A stretch of DNA of 64,000 nucleotides from Streptomyces cellulosae (GTDB taxonomy: Bacteria; Actinomycetota; Actinomycetes; Streptomycetales; Streptomycetaceae). Every line of letters begins with the position of its first letter. Position 1 is the first letter of the stretch. Under the pieces are notes generated by a model that was not told the DNA's origin, did no database searches, and saw nothing but the letters and a program-made list of their open reading frames with translations. The stretch covers positions 158,395-222,394 of the forward strand of contig BNBH01000013.1 in the NCBI GenBank assembly GCA_014655195.1. The letters run 5' to 3'. A program made the translations under genes and the position numbers. Below, piece after piece: positions 50,688 to 58,985 of this stretch.

Positions 50688-51419
50688 TCAGCACCAGCGT
50701 GGCGCGGGACCGATGTTGTCGATGTACCGGGCCGGGGCCCAGGCCCAGGTGCCGTCGGTGAGCAGGTACCAGAGCGGGTTGCCGTCCACCTCGTGGCCCG
50801 GCGCCTTGCAGAAGATCGAGACGACCTCGCCCTTGTGGGCGTACCGGATGACCTGCGAGCCGCGGTTCGGGGCGCTGCGCAGGGCCAGCTTCTCAGCCGT
50901 CACCACGCCGCGGAACTCGCCCTGGTCGCCGTGGTTGCCGCCGGCCTGGTTGCCGCCGCCGCTCTGGTTGCCGCCGCTCTGGTTGCCGGACTGGTTGCCG
51001 GACTGGTTGCCCCAGTCGCCGCCGTTGCCGCCGCCTTGCTGGGCGTTGCCGTTGCCGCCGCCCTGCTGGTAGGAGCCGGTGTTGTTGCCGGAACCGGTGT
51101 TGTTGCCGGAACCGGTGGCGTTGCCGTTGCCGTTTCCGTTGCCGTTTCCGCCCTGCTGGTTCCAGTTGCCCTGGCCGGACTGGTTGTGCTGGTCGGACTG
51201 GTTGTTCTGCCCGGACTGGTTGTTCTGCCCGGACTGGTTGTTCTGCCCGGACTGGTTGTTCTGGCCGCTCTGGTAATTGCCCTGGTTGTTCTGGTTGCCC
51301 TGGCCCGGGTCGTCGGCGGCGAGGGCGGGGGCGACGGCGGTCGCGACCGTCAGGGCGCCGGCGGCGAGCGCTATGGGCAGACGGCGGATCAGCGGGGGAC
51401 GGGGGCGTCGTAGGGACAT
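50688..51419 (-). CDS. Secreted N/Q/G-rich repeat protein with C-terminal SH3 domain
   Basis: A 243-residue exported protein. Signal peptide residues 1-34 (RRLPIALAAGALTVATAV, cut after ALA). Residues about 36-150 are almost entirely Gly, Asn and Gln, including four to five copies of QSGQNN built on an 18-base DNA repeat, then GNGNGN and GNNTGS units. An SH3-type domain follows (AEKLALRSAPNRGSQVIRYA) to the end, probably binding cell-wall glycan or peptide. ATG 51419 has GGAGG 7 bases upstream, inside a CCTCCATGGAGG palindrome. The low-complexity tract is prion-like in composition. Function unknown. Confidence 0.85.
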   Translation of the reverse strand: MSLRRPRPPLIRRLPIALAAGALTVATAVAPALAADDPGQGNQNNQGNYQSGQNNQSGQNNQSGQNNQSGQNNQSDQHNQSGQGNWNQQGGNGNGNGNGNATGSGNNTGSGNNTGSYQQGGGNGNAQQGGGNGGDWGNQSGNQSGNQSGGNQSGGGNQAGGNHGDQGEFRGVVTAEKLALRSAPNRGSQVIRYAHKGEVVSIFCKAPGHEVDGNPLWYLLTDGTWAWAPARYIDNIGPAPRWC

Positions 51420-51474
51420 GGCAGTACCTCCATGGAGGGAGACAACAGGTCGAAGGTGACTTGTCGCCACATTA

Positions 51475-51527
51475 GGAGCGCCCTCCGGTGCCCGCCCGCC
51501 CTGCTGCGCCATCGGGGAGGGCGCTCC
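51475..51527 (-). terminator. Terminator hairpin downstream of the dual-specificity phosphatase gene
   Basis: Perfect 12-base arms GGAGCGCCCTCC (51475-51486) and GGAGGGCGCTCC (51516-51527). It lies 44 bases past the phosphatase stop and just upstream of the SH3-protein gene. Confidence 0.65.
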
Positions 51528-51570
51528 GCCTACCGGGTCACACACCCCGTGAGAGGCGGCCGGCTCCCCG

Positions 51571-52077
51571 TCAGTCCGCGAGTTCCTCCAGCATCCGCGC
51601 GGTGACGAGCCCCGCCCGCAGGTAGTCGACGAACAGGCCGTTGTGCAGCGCCCAGGAGGAACGGCGGGCCCGGATCACCTCGATCGCCTCCTCGGCCGAA
51701 CGGCCCCTGCGCATCAGGGCGTGCGCGACCACCAGCCCTGAGCGGTTGTAGCCGTGGAAGCAGCGGACCAGCACCGTGCGGCCCGCGTCCAGCGCCTCGC
51801 ACGCCGCCTCGGCCAGCCGGATCACCCCGGCCAGTTGGGTGCCGTCGAGCGGGCCGTCCGGGATGGGCCACACCTGGTGCTCCACCCCCGGGTCGGGCCC
51901 GTGCCCCGGCAGCCGCAGCAGGGTGTGCACCAGGTCGAACTGGCGGTGCACCACCACCGGCTCCACCTGTCCCGCGGGCCCGCGCACCTGGTGCCCGCCC
52001 ATCCACAGACCCGGCTCGATCTCGTCCCAGGGGCTGTCCGGAGCCGGTACGTCGGGTTGACTCTCGCGGGTACGCAA
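51571..52077 (-). CDS. Dual-specificity/tyrosine phosphatase-like protein
   Basis: A 168-residue protein of the Cys-based phosphatase superfamily. The P-loop is VRCFHGYNRSGLVVAHAL with Cys-x5-Arg intact (about residue 112), the N-terminal EIEPGLWMGGHQV fits a DSP fold, and WPIPDGPLDG supplies a possible general-acid Asp. The start TTG 52077 is chosen because GGGAGG lies 5 bases upstream and no ATG or GTG is better placed; the long frame further upstream runs antisense to other genes. Monocistronic, ending at a long hairpin. Substrates unknown. Confidence 0.82.
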   Translation of the reverse strand: MRTRESQPDVPAPDSPWDEIEPGLWMGGHQVRGPAGQVEPVVVHRQFDLVHTLLRLPGHGPDPGVEHQVWPIPDGPLDGTQLAGVIRLAEAACEALDAGRTVLVRCFHGYNRSGLVVAHALMRRGRSAEEAIEVIRARRSSWALHNGLFVDYLRAGLVTARMLEELAD

Positions 52078-52176
52078 CGGCGCCTCCCACTCTCGTCGCC
52101 CAACTCTCGTCCACCGTAACCGGCTTCTTGCCCCCGCAGCACCCCGCCTGTTCCCATGGAGGCGAGGTGATGGCGC

Positions 52177-52980
52177 ATGGACGGACCACGCGTCGTGCCG
52201 GCCCGCCGGCACGGCAGGGACTGGCTCCACGTCCGCCTCCCGGACGGCAGGAACATCGCCTGGTACGACCGTGAGGCGGCCCGTGTGAACCTGCTCGACG
52301 CCGAGCACGAGGCGGAGGTGCTCGCCGCCCTGGGCCCGTACCTCACCGGCCCGGTCGCCGTCGGTCCGCCTCCGGTGCCCACCCCCGCCGACCTTGAGCG
52401 GCTCTCCCTCCACCCCGACGACGACCTCGCCCCGAACCGCCCCGGCGAGGCCCTGATCGTCGACCTCGACCGCGCCCCCGGCCCGGCCCGCCGTCTCCGC
52501 CCGGACCCGCGCCGCGCGGAGCTGGCCGCGCAGCGGACGGTCGGCGACGCCCTCGACGCCATGGACGGCGCCGGCGGGCATGCTCTGCACTCGCTGCCGC
52601 TTCCCGGCGGCCACCGCGTCCACCATCTGCTGATCGGCCCCGGCGGCCTGTACGCCCTGCACGTCCGGGCCGCCCACCGCCAGCGGGTGACCGTCGCGGA
52701 GCCCCAGGTGCGCATCGGCCGGCGCCCGCCCGAGCCCCTGCTGCACCGGGTGCGCGCCGACGCCGACCGGGCCGCCCACGCCCTCACCGCCGAGGTCCGC
52801 CCGGTGCTGGTCCTGGCCGGCCCCCGCCGTGTGACGGTCGCCGCCGTGCCGCGCGGGGTGCGGGTCCTGACGGACGCGGATGTGCCGGGGCTGGGGCGGG
52901 GCGGGGGTGTGCTGAAGCCCGCGGACGTGGAGGCGCTGTACGCGGCTGCGCGGGACCGGAGGACGTGGGCGGGGTTGTGA
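52177..52980 (+). CDS. NERD-domain protein
   Basis: A 267-residue protein with a NERD (nuclease-related) domain in its C-terminal half: RTVGDALDAMDGAGGHALHS, VHHLLIGPGGLYALHV and the HALTAEVRPVLVLAG segment. The catalytic Asp/Glu of the restriction-endonuclease-like fold appears incomplete, so nuclease activity is doubtful. The N-terminal 100 residues are not recognised. ATG 52177 has GAGGTGAT upstream. It is 38 bases from the convergent LigD-polymerase gene. Confidence 0.78.
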   Translation: MDGPRVVPARRHGRDWLHVRLPDGRNIAWYDREAARVNLLDAEHEAEVLAALGPYLTGPVAVGPPPVPTPADLERLSLHPDDDLAPNRPGEALIVDLDRAPGPARRLRPDPRRAELAAQRTVGDALDAMDGAGGHALHSLPLPGGHRVHHLLIGPGGLYALHVRAAHRQRVTVAEPQVRIGRRPPEPLLHRVRADADRAAHALTAEVRPVLVLAGPRRVTVAAVPRGVRVLTDADVPGLGRGGGVLKPADVEALYAAARDRRTWAGL

Positions 52981-53018
52981 GCGGGCGGGGTGACGGGTCG
53001 CTGCAGGGCGGGCGGTGG

Positions 53019-53900
53019 TCAGGGCAGCGTGCCCGCCTCGTCCGGATCCAGCAGGGGCGCCAGCAGGTCGCCGTAGTCCTGCAGCCGTGGGCCGATGTCG
53101 GGCGCCTGCAGCGCCATCCGGTCGGGTGACTCGCACTCCTCGACCTCCTGCCAGGTCACCGGCGCCGACACCAGCGGCTCGGCGCGCGCCCGCAGGGTGT
53201 ACGGGGCGGCCGTGGTCTTGCGGGCCGCGTTCTGGCTCCAGTCGACGAAGACCTTTCCCGGCCGCAGGCTGCGCTTCATCTGGTGCAGCACCAGCCGGGG
53301 CATCGCCTTCTCCGCCTCCACGGCCAGCGCCTTCGCGTACTCGGACACCTGTTCGGATGAGGAGCCCTTCACTGCCGTGAGGAGGTGCAGCCCTTTCGAC
53401 CCGGACGTCTTCGCGTACGCCTCGAACCCGTCCTCGGCGAGCCGATCGCGCAGCCACAGCGCGACCTCGCAGCAGTGCACGATGGTCGCGGGCGAGCCCG
53501 GGTCCAGGTCGAACACGATGCGGTCCGCCTGGCCCGGGTCGGTGATGCGCCACTGGTGGGTGTGGAACTCCGCGACCAGGTTCGCCGCCCACATCAGGCT
53601 CGGCAGATCCTCCACCAGCACCATCCGCGCCGGCCCCTCCGACCTCGGCACCTCGGCGGTGGTGACCCAGTCGGGCGTACCGGGCGGCACGTTCTTGGTG
53701 AAGAACACCTGCCCGTCGGGTCCGTCCGGATACCGCAGGAACGACACCGGCCGCTCCCGCAGATGCGGCAGCAGCACGTCGGCCACGGTCGCGTAGTAGT
53801 GCAGTACCTCCGCCTTGGTGAAGCCCGTGGCGGGATACAGCACCTTCTCCAGATTGCTGAGCGGGAGCCGTCGCCCCTCCACCTCCGTGATGGGAGCCAT
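53019..53900 (-). CDS. LigD-type DNA polymerase/primase domain (stand-alone), NHEJ
   Basis: The archaeo-eukaryotic primase-like PolDom of LigD, 293 residues, which fills gaps at double-strand breaks during non-homologous end joining. The metal-binding acidic pair is in RIVFDLDPGSPATIV (about residue 127), KTSGSKGLHLLTAVKG holds the nucleotide-phosphate residues, and VFVDWSQNAARKTTAAPY is the family's C-terminal motif. The ligase and phosphoesterase parts of mycobacterial LigD are absent and must be encoded elsewhere. Start ATG 53900; divergent from ku with 74 bases between starts. Confidence 0.93.
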   Translation of the reverse strand: MAPITEVEGRRLPLSNLEKVLYPATGFTKAEVLHYYATVADVLLPHLRERPVSFLRYPDGPDGQVFFTKNVPPGTPDWVTTAEVPRSEGPARMVLVEDLPSLMWAANLVAEFHTHQWRITDPGQADRIVFDLDPGSPATIVHCCEVALWLRDRLAEDGFEAYAKTSGSKGLHLLTAVKGSSSEQVSEYAKALAVEAEKAMPRLVLHQMKRSLRPGKVFVDWSQNAARKTTAAPYTLRARAEPLVSAPVTWQEVEECESPDRMALQAPDIGPRLQDYGDLLAPLLDPDEAGTLP

Positions 53901-53974
53901 ACGATGAGAATCTCACGCAAACCATGACAAAGGCTCCGACATCGAGCGGCGGACGAGCCGGAGAGGTGCTGCAC

Positions 53975-54979
53975 GTGAGGTCCATCTGGAACGGCGCGAT
54001 CTCGTTCGGGCTGGTCAGCATCCCGATCAAGCTGGTGAACGCCACCGAGAACCATTCGATCTCGTTCCGCCAGATCCACATCGAGGACGGCGGCCGGATC
54101 CGTTACCGGAAGTTCTGCGAGCTGGAGGACCGCGAGGTCAGCAGCCAGGAGATCGGCAAGGGGTACGAGGACGCGGACGGGACGATCATCCCGATCACGG
54201 ACGAGGACCTGGCCAAGCTGCCGATCCCGACCGCCAAGACGATCGAGATCGTCGCCTTCGTGCCGGAGGACCGCATCGATCCGCTGCAGATGGACGCCGC
54301 GTACTACCTCCAGGCGGGCGGGGCCCCCGCGGCGAAGCCGTACACGCTGCTGCGGGAGGCGCTGAAGCGGAGCAAGAAGGTCGCGATCACGAAGTACGCC
54401 CTGCGCGGGCGGGAGCGGCTGGGCATGCTGCGTGTCGTCGGCGACGCGATCGCCATGCACGGCCTGCTGTGGCCGGACGAGGTCCGCTCACCGGAGGGGG
54501 TCGCGCCGGACACGGACGTCACCGTGCGGGACAAGGAGCTGGACCTCGCGGACGCGCTGATGGACACGCTGGGGGAGGTCGACCTGGAGGACCTGCACGA
54601 CGAGTACCGGGAGGCGGTGGAGGAGGTCGTCGCGGCGAAGGCGGCGGGCGAGTCGCCGCCGGAGGCGCCGGCCGAGGAGCCGGGTGGCGGCAAGGTGCTG
54701 GACCTGATGGCGGCGCTGGAGAACAGCGTGCGGGCGGCGCGGGAGTCGCGGGGGGAGGACGCAGAGGTGAAGCACCTCCCGCAGCGGAAGACGAGCCGGT
54801 CGTCGCCGAAGGAGACGGGGGGCAAGAAGTCGACGTCGACGACGAAGAAGAAGACGGCGTCGTCGCCGCGGAAGTCGACGTCGAAGACGTCGCAGTCGGA
54901 GAAGAAGACCGCGACGAAGAAGACGGCGGCGAAGAAGACGCCGGCGAAGAAGACAACGTCCCGCAAACGCTCGGCCTGA
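53975..54979 (+). CDS. ku: Ku protein, NHEJ, with long lysine-rich tail
   Basis: DNA-end-binding homodimer that recruits LigD. 334 residues: beta-barrel ring domain (MRSIWNGAISFGLVSIP, RYRKFCELEDREVSS, YYLQAGGAPAAKPYTLLR) to about 250, then a C-terminal tail of about 70 residues rich in Lys, Thr, Ser (TATKKTAAKKTPAKKTTSRK), resembling histone H1 tails and similar to lysine tails known to aid DNA binding in other bacterial Ku proteins. The start is GTG 53975, fitting the conserved RSIWNG opening with AGAGGTG upstream. It is divergent from the LigD polymerase gene. Confidence 0.93.
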   Translation: MRSIWNGAISFGLVSIPIKLVNATENHSISFRQIHIEDGGRIRYRKFCELEDREVSSQEIGKGYEDADGTIIPITDEDLAKLPIPTAKTIEIVAFVPEDRIDPLQMDAAYYLQAGGAPAAKPYTLLREALKRSKKVAITKYALRGRERLGMLRVVGDAIAMHGLLWPDEVRSPEGVAPDTDVTVRDKELDLADALMDTLGEVDLEDLHDEYREAVEEVVAAKAAGESPPEAPAEEPGGGKVLDLMAALENSVRAARESRGEDAEVKHLPQRKTSRSSPKETGGKKSTSTTKKKTASSPRKSTSKTSQSEKKTATKKTAAKKTPAKKTTSRKRSA

Positions 54980-55007
54980 AACCGGCCTGGGGGTGGGCGG
55001 GGTCGAG

Positions 55008-55180
55008 TGCCTGTGGCGCAGGGTCCTGCTTGGTGGGGCTGAGGTCGGGAGCCTGTGACACCTGGTGGGGAGGTGGGGTCTGATGCCTGTGGCGCAGGGT
55101 CCTGCTTGGTGGGGCTGAGGTCGGGAGCCTGTGACACCTGGTGGGGGGTTGCGGTCTGATGCCTGCGGCGCAGGGTTGCG
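55008..55180. repeat. Tandem direct repeat, 76-bp unit, 2.3 copies
   Basis: TGCCTGTGGCGCAGGGTCCT begins at 55008 and, almost identically, at 55084; a third partial copy (TGCCTGCGGCGCAGGGTTGC) begins at 55160. The first two units differ only near their ends (GGGGAGGTGGGG against GGGGGGTTGCGG). It lies 29 bases past the ku stop. Confidence 0.85.
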
Positions 55181-55615
55181 CTCCGGTGGGGGTGGGCGTA
55201 GCGCCCAGGGCCGGTGGGTGGTGCGGGGCCGCGGTGGGGGCGGTCGTCCTCGGTCTGGCGCGAGAGTGCGTGTTTGTACGTGAAGGGCGCGGACGCGCCA
55301 GCCGCTGCGGGCGCCCACCCCCACCCCGTCCCCTCCCCGCCGCGGGCGACAACACCGACACCGGTGGCGCGCGCCCGGGCAGGCGGCGGTTGCAACCCCC
55401 GCCACCCGCGGGCGCGCGGCGGGCGCAACCCTCGCCCACTGCGGGCATTCGTGCCGCTGGGGCGGCACGGGTGGGCGCGGCGGCACCCTGCGGGCGCCAG
55501 GTGCGCCAACACCCCCCGGCCCACACCCACGCCGGTGCCTGTCGCCGCCGACTGCGGGCAGTACCTCGTTGACGCCGAGGTGCGCAAACACCCCCCGGCG
55601 CCCCAGGCACCCGCG
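55181..55615. other. Intergenic stretch with dispersed-repeat fragment, no gene
   Basis: 435 bases without a credible gene. At 55453-55486 the sequence is, in reverse complement, the GTGCCGC-GCGCCCACCCGTGCCGCC motif that also occurs in the 36-kb repeat cluster (36360 and 36662). Several further short TGCGGGC motifs recur. Long frames across this stretch on the minus strand are artefacts of high GC and repeats. Confidence 0.55.
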
Positions 55616-57388
55616 CTACCCCACCCGCCGCAACGCCAGCACCGCGTTGTGCCCCCCGAACCCGAACGAATTGCTCAGCACAAGATCGCCACCCCGAGGC
55701 AAAGGACGCGGCGTCCGGACGACGTCCAGATCGACCCCGTCGTCCACCTCCCCACCCCCCACGGTGGGCGGCACCACCCCGTGGTGCAAGGTCAGCACCG
55801 CCGCCACGGCCTCGACCCCACCCGCAGCCCCCTGCAAATGCCCCAGGTGCCCCTTCAACGCGGTCACAGGGACATCCCGCCCGCCCAGCACCCCCCGCAG
55901 CGCCCGAGCCTCAGCGAGATCCCCGTCGACCGTGGCGGTCGCATGCGCATTTACATGCACGACGTCCCCGACGTCACCCCCCGCGTCCCGCACAGCCCTC
56001 CGCAGCGCGAGCGCGATGCCGTCACCGGACGGGTCCGGCGCGGCGACGTGGTACGCGTCCGCAGACAGCCCCCACCCCGCCGCCTCGCAATAGATCCGCG
56101 CCCCCCGAGCCCGGGCATGCTCCTCCGACTCCAGCACCAGCACCCCCGCCCCCTCACCGTTCACGAACCCGTCCCGGTCCTTGGCGAAGGGCCGAGACGG
56201 CGACCCCGCCGACGGGTCGCCCTCCGCCAGCGCCCGCATCGCCGCGAACGACGCCATGATCGCGGGAGTGATCACCGCCTCCGCGCCCCCGGCGAGCGCG
56301 ACGTCGACCCGCCCGTACCGGATCCGGTCGACCGCCTGCCCGATGGCCTCCGTGCCGGAGGCGCACGCGCTGGTCACGGTGCGCGCCTCACCGGTGATGT
56401 GCAGGTCCAGTGAGACCTGGGACGCCGCCTGCGACGGCACCGTCATCGGTGTGGTGAGCGGGGACACACCCCGAGGTCCCCGCTCCCGCAGCTTCCGGTC
56501 GCCCCCGACCAGCACCGACGCGTCGCCGAGGATCGCGCCGAGGCTCACCCCGACCCGCTCCGGGTCCAGCCCGCTCTCCCGGGTGCCGCCGGAGGCGTAC
56601 CCCGCGTCGGCCCACGCCTCGCGCGCCGCCAGCACCGCGAACTGCGCGGCCCGGTTCATCCGGCGCGCCGCCTGCCGGGGCAGCAGCGAGGCCGGGTCCA
56701 CGGGCACCGTGCCGGCGATCCTCACCGGCAGCCCGTCGAACTCCGGGTCAGTCAACTCCCGTATGCCGTGCCGCCCTTCGAGCAGCCCGTTCCACAGCTC
56801 GCCGGTGCCCACGCCCAGCGGGGTGACCGCGCCGAGCCCGGTGACCACCACACGCCGCGGCCCGGCCGCCCGCGCTTCCCGCACGGGACGTGGCTCGTGC
56901 CGTACGACCGTCCCCTCGCGCCCGGCGTCGGCGGCCCAGCGGCGAACCTCCGCGTCGGTCGCGGCCTGGGCGTCCGCGGAGTTCGTGGTGTCCCGGTGCC
57001 AGGCGCCCCAGCGGCGTACGTACGTCACCTCGGCGGCCAGCGGGTCCACCGCCCGCAGGACGGTCAGCCGGTCGCCGTCGCGGAACTCCACGCCCTCCAG
57101 GGGCTCCGGCTCCACCAGCGGCACTGCGGATGCGTCGACCCGCCGCCCGGCGACCGTCACCGTCTGCTCGCGTCGCAGGTCCTCCTCGTGGTCCACCCCG
57201 CCCAGCGGCGGCCGCAGCGTGACCCGGATCACCTCGGGGGAGACGGGAAGCGTGTGCGTGACGACGTGCCAGCGGCGCGCGGCCGCGTCCTCGGGGGTCA
57301 GCGCGAACAGGTCGCCGGGGACGACCTCCGCGGCGGTCACCTCGTAGGGCCGTATCGGTACTTCAGGAGTTTCGGGGGAGTGGGTCAT
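55616..57388 (-). CDS. Beta-ketoacyl-ACP synthase (KAS II-like) with novel N-terminal domain
   Basis: A 590-residue protein. The C-terminal about 420 residues are a full FabF/KAS II-type ketosynthase: VVVTGLGAVTPLGVGTGELW, active-site Cys in TVTSACASGTEAIGQAV, and the two catalytic His in VNAHATATVDGD and KGHLGHLQGAAGG. The N-terminal about 180 residues (PYEVTAAEVVPGDLFALT, then FRDGDRLTVLRAVDPLAAE) are beta-rich and not a known ACP, AT or thiolase domain. No carrier protein, chain-length factor or other PKS genes are near. ATG 57388; its ribosome site is weak. The function is likely a special condensing step; the extra domain may bind a partner or a substrate. Confidence 0.85.
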   Translation of the reverse strand: MTHSPETPEVPIRPYEVTAAEVVPGDLFALTPEDAAARRWHVVTHTLPVSPEVIRVTLRPPLGGVDHEEDLRREQTVTVAGRRVDASAVPLVEPEPLEGVEFRDGDRLTVLRAVDPLAAEVTYVRRWGAWHRDTTNSADAQAATDAEVRRWAADAGREGTVVRHEPRPVREARAAGPRRVVVTGLGAVTPLGVGTGELWNGLLEGRHGIRELTDPEFDGLPVRIAGTVPVDPASLLPRQAARRMNRAAQFAVLAAREAWADAGYASGGTRESGLDPERVGVSLGAILGDASVLVGGDRKLRERGPRGVSPLTTPMTVPSQAASQVSLDLHITGEARTVTSACASGTEAIGQAVDRIRYGRVDVALAGGAEAVITPAIMASFAAMRALAEGDPSAGSPSRPFAKDRDGFVNGEGAGVLVLESEEHARARGARIYCEAAGWGLSADAYHVAAPDPSGDGIALALRRAVRDAGGDVGDVVHVNAHATATVDGDLAEARALRGVLGGRDVPVTALKGHLGHLQGAAGGVEAVAAVLTLHHGVVPPTVGGGEVDDGVDLDVVRTPRPLPRGGDLVLSNSFGFGGHNAVLALRRVG

Positions 57389-57799
57389 GGCGGGGCATGC
57401 TCTCTTTGGTCCGAACTGTCGTACTGCGGGCGGTTCCGAGTGTTCTGTACGACTCGCGAACGGGCCACGATCCACTTCATCGAGTGTCCGATTTGTTCGG
57501 GTCTACCAGGCGCGTGACGCGGAACACATTCGCCAAGACGCCTACGGATAGGCAGAGTTACCGGAACGTAGAAGCACTGTGGAAAACGTCACGGAGGCAG
57601 GGTGCGCGGCCGTCGCCGCCTCTGCGGAACGAGGCGCGCGTCACGTTCCGTACGGCCGACCCGCCGGGCTCCGGCTCCATGGGTGCGGGGGTCCGACTGA
57701 TCCCCGGGGCCGGTTCCGGCGTCTTCCCCAGGGGGCGCGTTCCGACGTACGCGACCTGCCGGGCCGGTCCGCGGGCCGCGCAGGTGATCAGAGACTGCG
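57389..57799. other. 411-bp divergent intergenic region (ketosynthase / ECF sigma factor)
   Basis: No gene seen. Contains a perfect CGGAACG-N12-CGTTCCG inverted repeat at 57625-57650 and ECF-type GGAAC boxes (near 57561) that could belong to an autoregulated promoter, but spacing to a CGTC -10 is longer than usual. Promoters for the two divergent genes must lie here. Confidence 0.45.
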
Positions 57800-58324
57800 G
57801 TGGAGGGCATGGACGAGAACGAGTTCGACGCTTTCTACGCGGCCGCGTTCCCCCGCCTGACCGGCCAGCTCTTCGCCTTCACCGGGGACCTCGGTGAGGC
57901 GCAGGACGTGGTGCAGGAGGCGTTCGTGCGTGCTTGGGACCGGCGTCACCGGCTGATGGCCGACGAGGCGCCGGAGGCCTGGGTGCGTACCGTCGCCATG
58001 CGTCTGGCCGTGAGCCGCTGGCGGCGCGCCAGGCGCTGGCTGGAACTGGTACGGCATTCTCCGCCGCCCCAGACGACGCCAGGGCCCGGTCCCGACCGCA
58101 CCGCCCTGGTCGCCGCCCTGCGTCAACTCCCCGAGTCTCAGCGGATGGCCGTCGTGCTGCACCATCTGTGCGACCTCAGCGTCGAGCAGGTAGCCTCCGA
58201 GACCGGCGCGCCGGTCGGCACGGTCAAGGCCCGCCTGTCCCGAGGGCGGGCGGCACTGGCCCGGCATCTGGCGGTGGACGAGGCCGAGGAGCCGGCCTGG
58301 GAGGAGGGCGGCCGTGTCGGATGA
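57800..58324 (+). CDS. ECF-subfamily RNA polymerase sigma factor
   Basis: A 174-residue sigma factor with region 2 (FPRLTGQLFAFTGDLGEAQD, then VVQEAFVRAWDRR) and region 4 (LPESQRMAVVLHHLCDLSVE, TGAPVGTVKARLSRGRAAL). Region 3 is absent as in all ECF factors. The GTG at 57800 and the ATG at 57809 are both possible; the spacing to GGAGGG suits neither well. The following gene overlaps by 11 bases and is probably its anti-sigma partner. Confidence 0.9.
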   Translation: MEGMDENEFDAFYAAAFPRLTGQLFAFTGDLGEAQDVVQEAFVRAWDRRHRLMADEAPEAWVRTVAMRLAVSRWRRARRWLELVRHSPPPQTTPGPGPDRTALVAALRQLPESQRMAVVLHHLCDLSVEQVASETGAPVGTVKARLSRGRAALARHLAVDEAEEPAWEEGGRVG

Positions 58325-58967
58325 AATCGGCGGGACCCTGCGTGAGTTGGCCGCGTTCCATGAGACTCCGCCGCCCCTGCCTGCCCGCGAGGTCCGGGCC
58401 CGCGCCAACCGCCGTTCACGCCGCCGCAGGGCCACCCTCGCGCTCGGCACCATGGCCACGGCCGCCTGCGCGGTCACCGTGGTCACCTTCGCTCTGCACA
58501 CCGACCCCGCCGCCGGGAAACGGCACCGCCCCGGCGCCACCCCGGCCACCTCGCCCACGCCCGCCCGGACCGCCACCGCGTCCCCCTCGGCCCACGCGCC
58601 TCACCCCTCCGGCCGGCTCGACGTCGACCTGCGCACCCTCACCCTTGCCGACCGCGTGCTGAAGGTCGACCTGCGCGCAGCCGGCCGCTTCCCGCCCGGT
58701 ACCCGGCTCACCGTGGTGGCCAGGACTTCCGGTGCCGTGCTGCCGTTGAAGAGCAGGACCGAGACCCGTGAGGTCAAGGTGCCCTACCTGGTCGAACTGC
58801 GCGCCCCCGGCGGCGAACCCGTCTACGCGGGCGCCCTCTCCTTCGACGCCAAGGTGCTGCGCTCCCTGTCCGGCACCACCGGCTGGGTGGGTCTCAGCGC
58901 GCGGGACGCCGAGTGGCTGCACGACCGGCTGCGCGACGGCGATCAGATCGAGCTGGCCGAACGGTGA
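58314..58967 (+). CDS. Membrane protein, probable anti-sigma factor for the upstream ECF sigma
   Basis: A 217-residue protein: about 40 basic cytoplasmic residues (REVRARANRRSRRRR), one membrane segment (ALGTMATAACAVTVVTFAL), a Pro/Thr/Ser/Ala linker and an extracellular domain from about residue 105 (VDLRTLTLADRVLKVDL to the end) of unrecognised, probably beta-rich fold. The topology suits a membrane anti-sigma factor although no zinc-binding HxxxCxxC motif is present. GTG 58314 has GGAGG upstream and overlaps the sigma gene, so the two are coupled. Confidence 0.75.
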   Translation: MSDEIGGTLRELAAFHETPPPLPAREVRARANRRSRRRRATLALGTMATAACAVTVVTFALHTDPAAGKRHRPGATPATSPTPARTATASPSAHAPHPSGRLDVDLRTLTLADRVLKVDLRAAGRFPPGTRLTVVARTSGAVLPLKSRTETREVKVPYLVELRAPGGEPVYAGALSFDAKVLRSLSGTTGWVGLSARDAEWLHDRLRDGDQIELAER

Positions 58968-58985
58968 AGTCCGCTCGCGCGGCCG

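Noticed and set aside
55160..55600. Minus-strand frames of 360-430 codons over the ku tail and the tandem repeats
   Set aside because: Proline/arginine-rich translations of repeats and of the antisense strand of ku; no domain or start signal.
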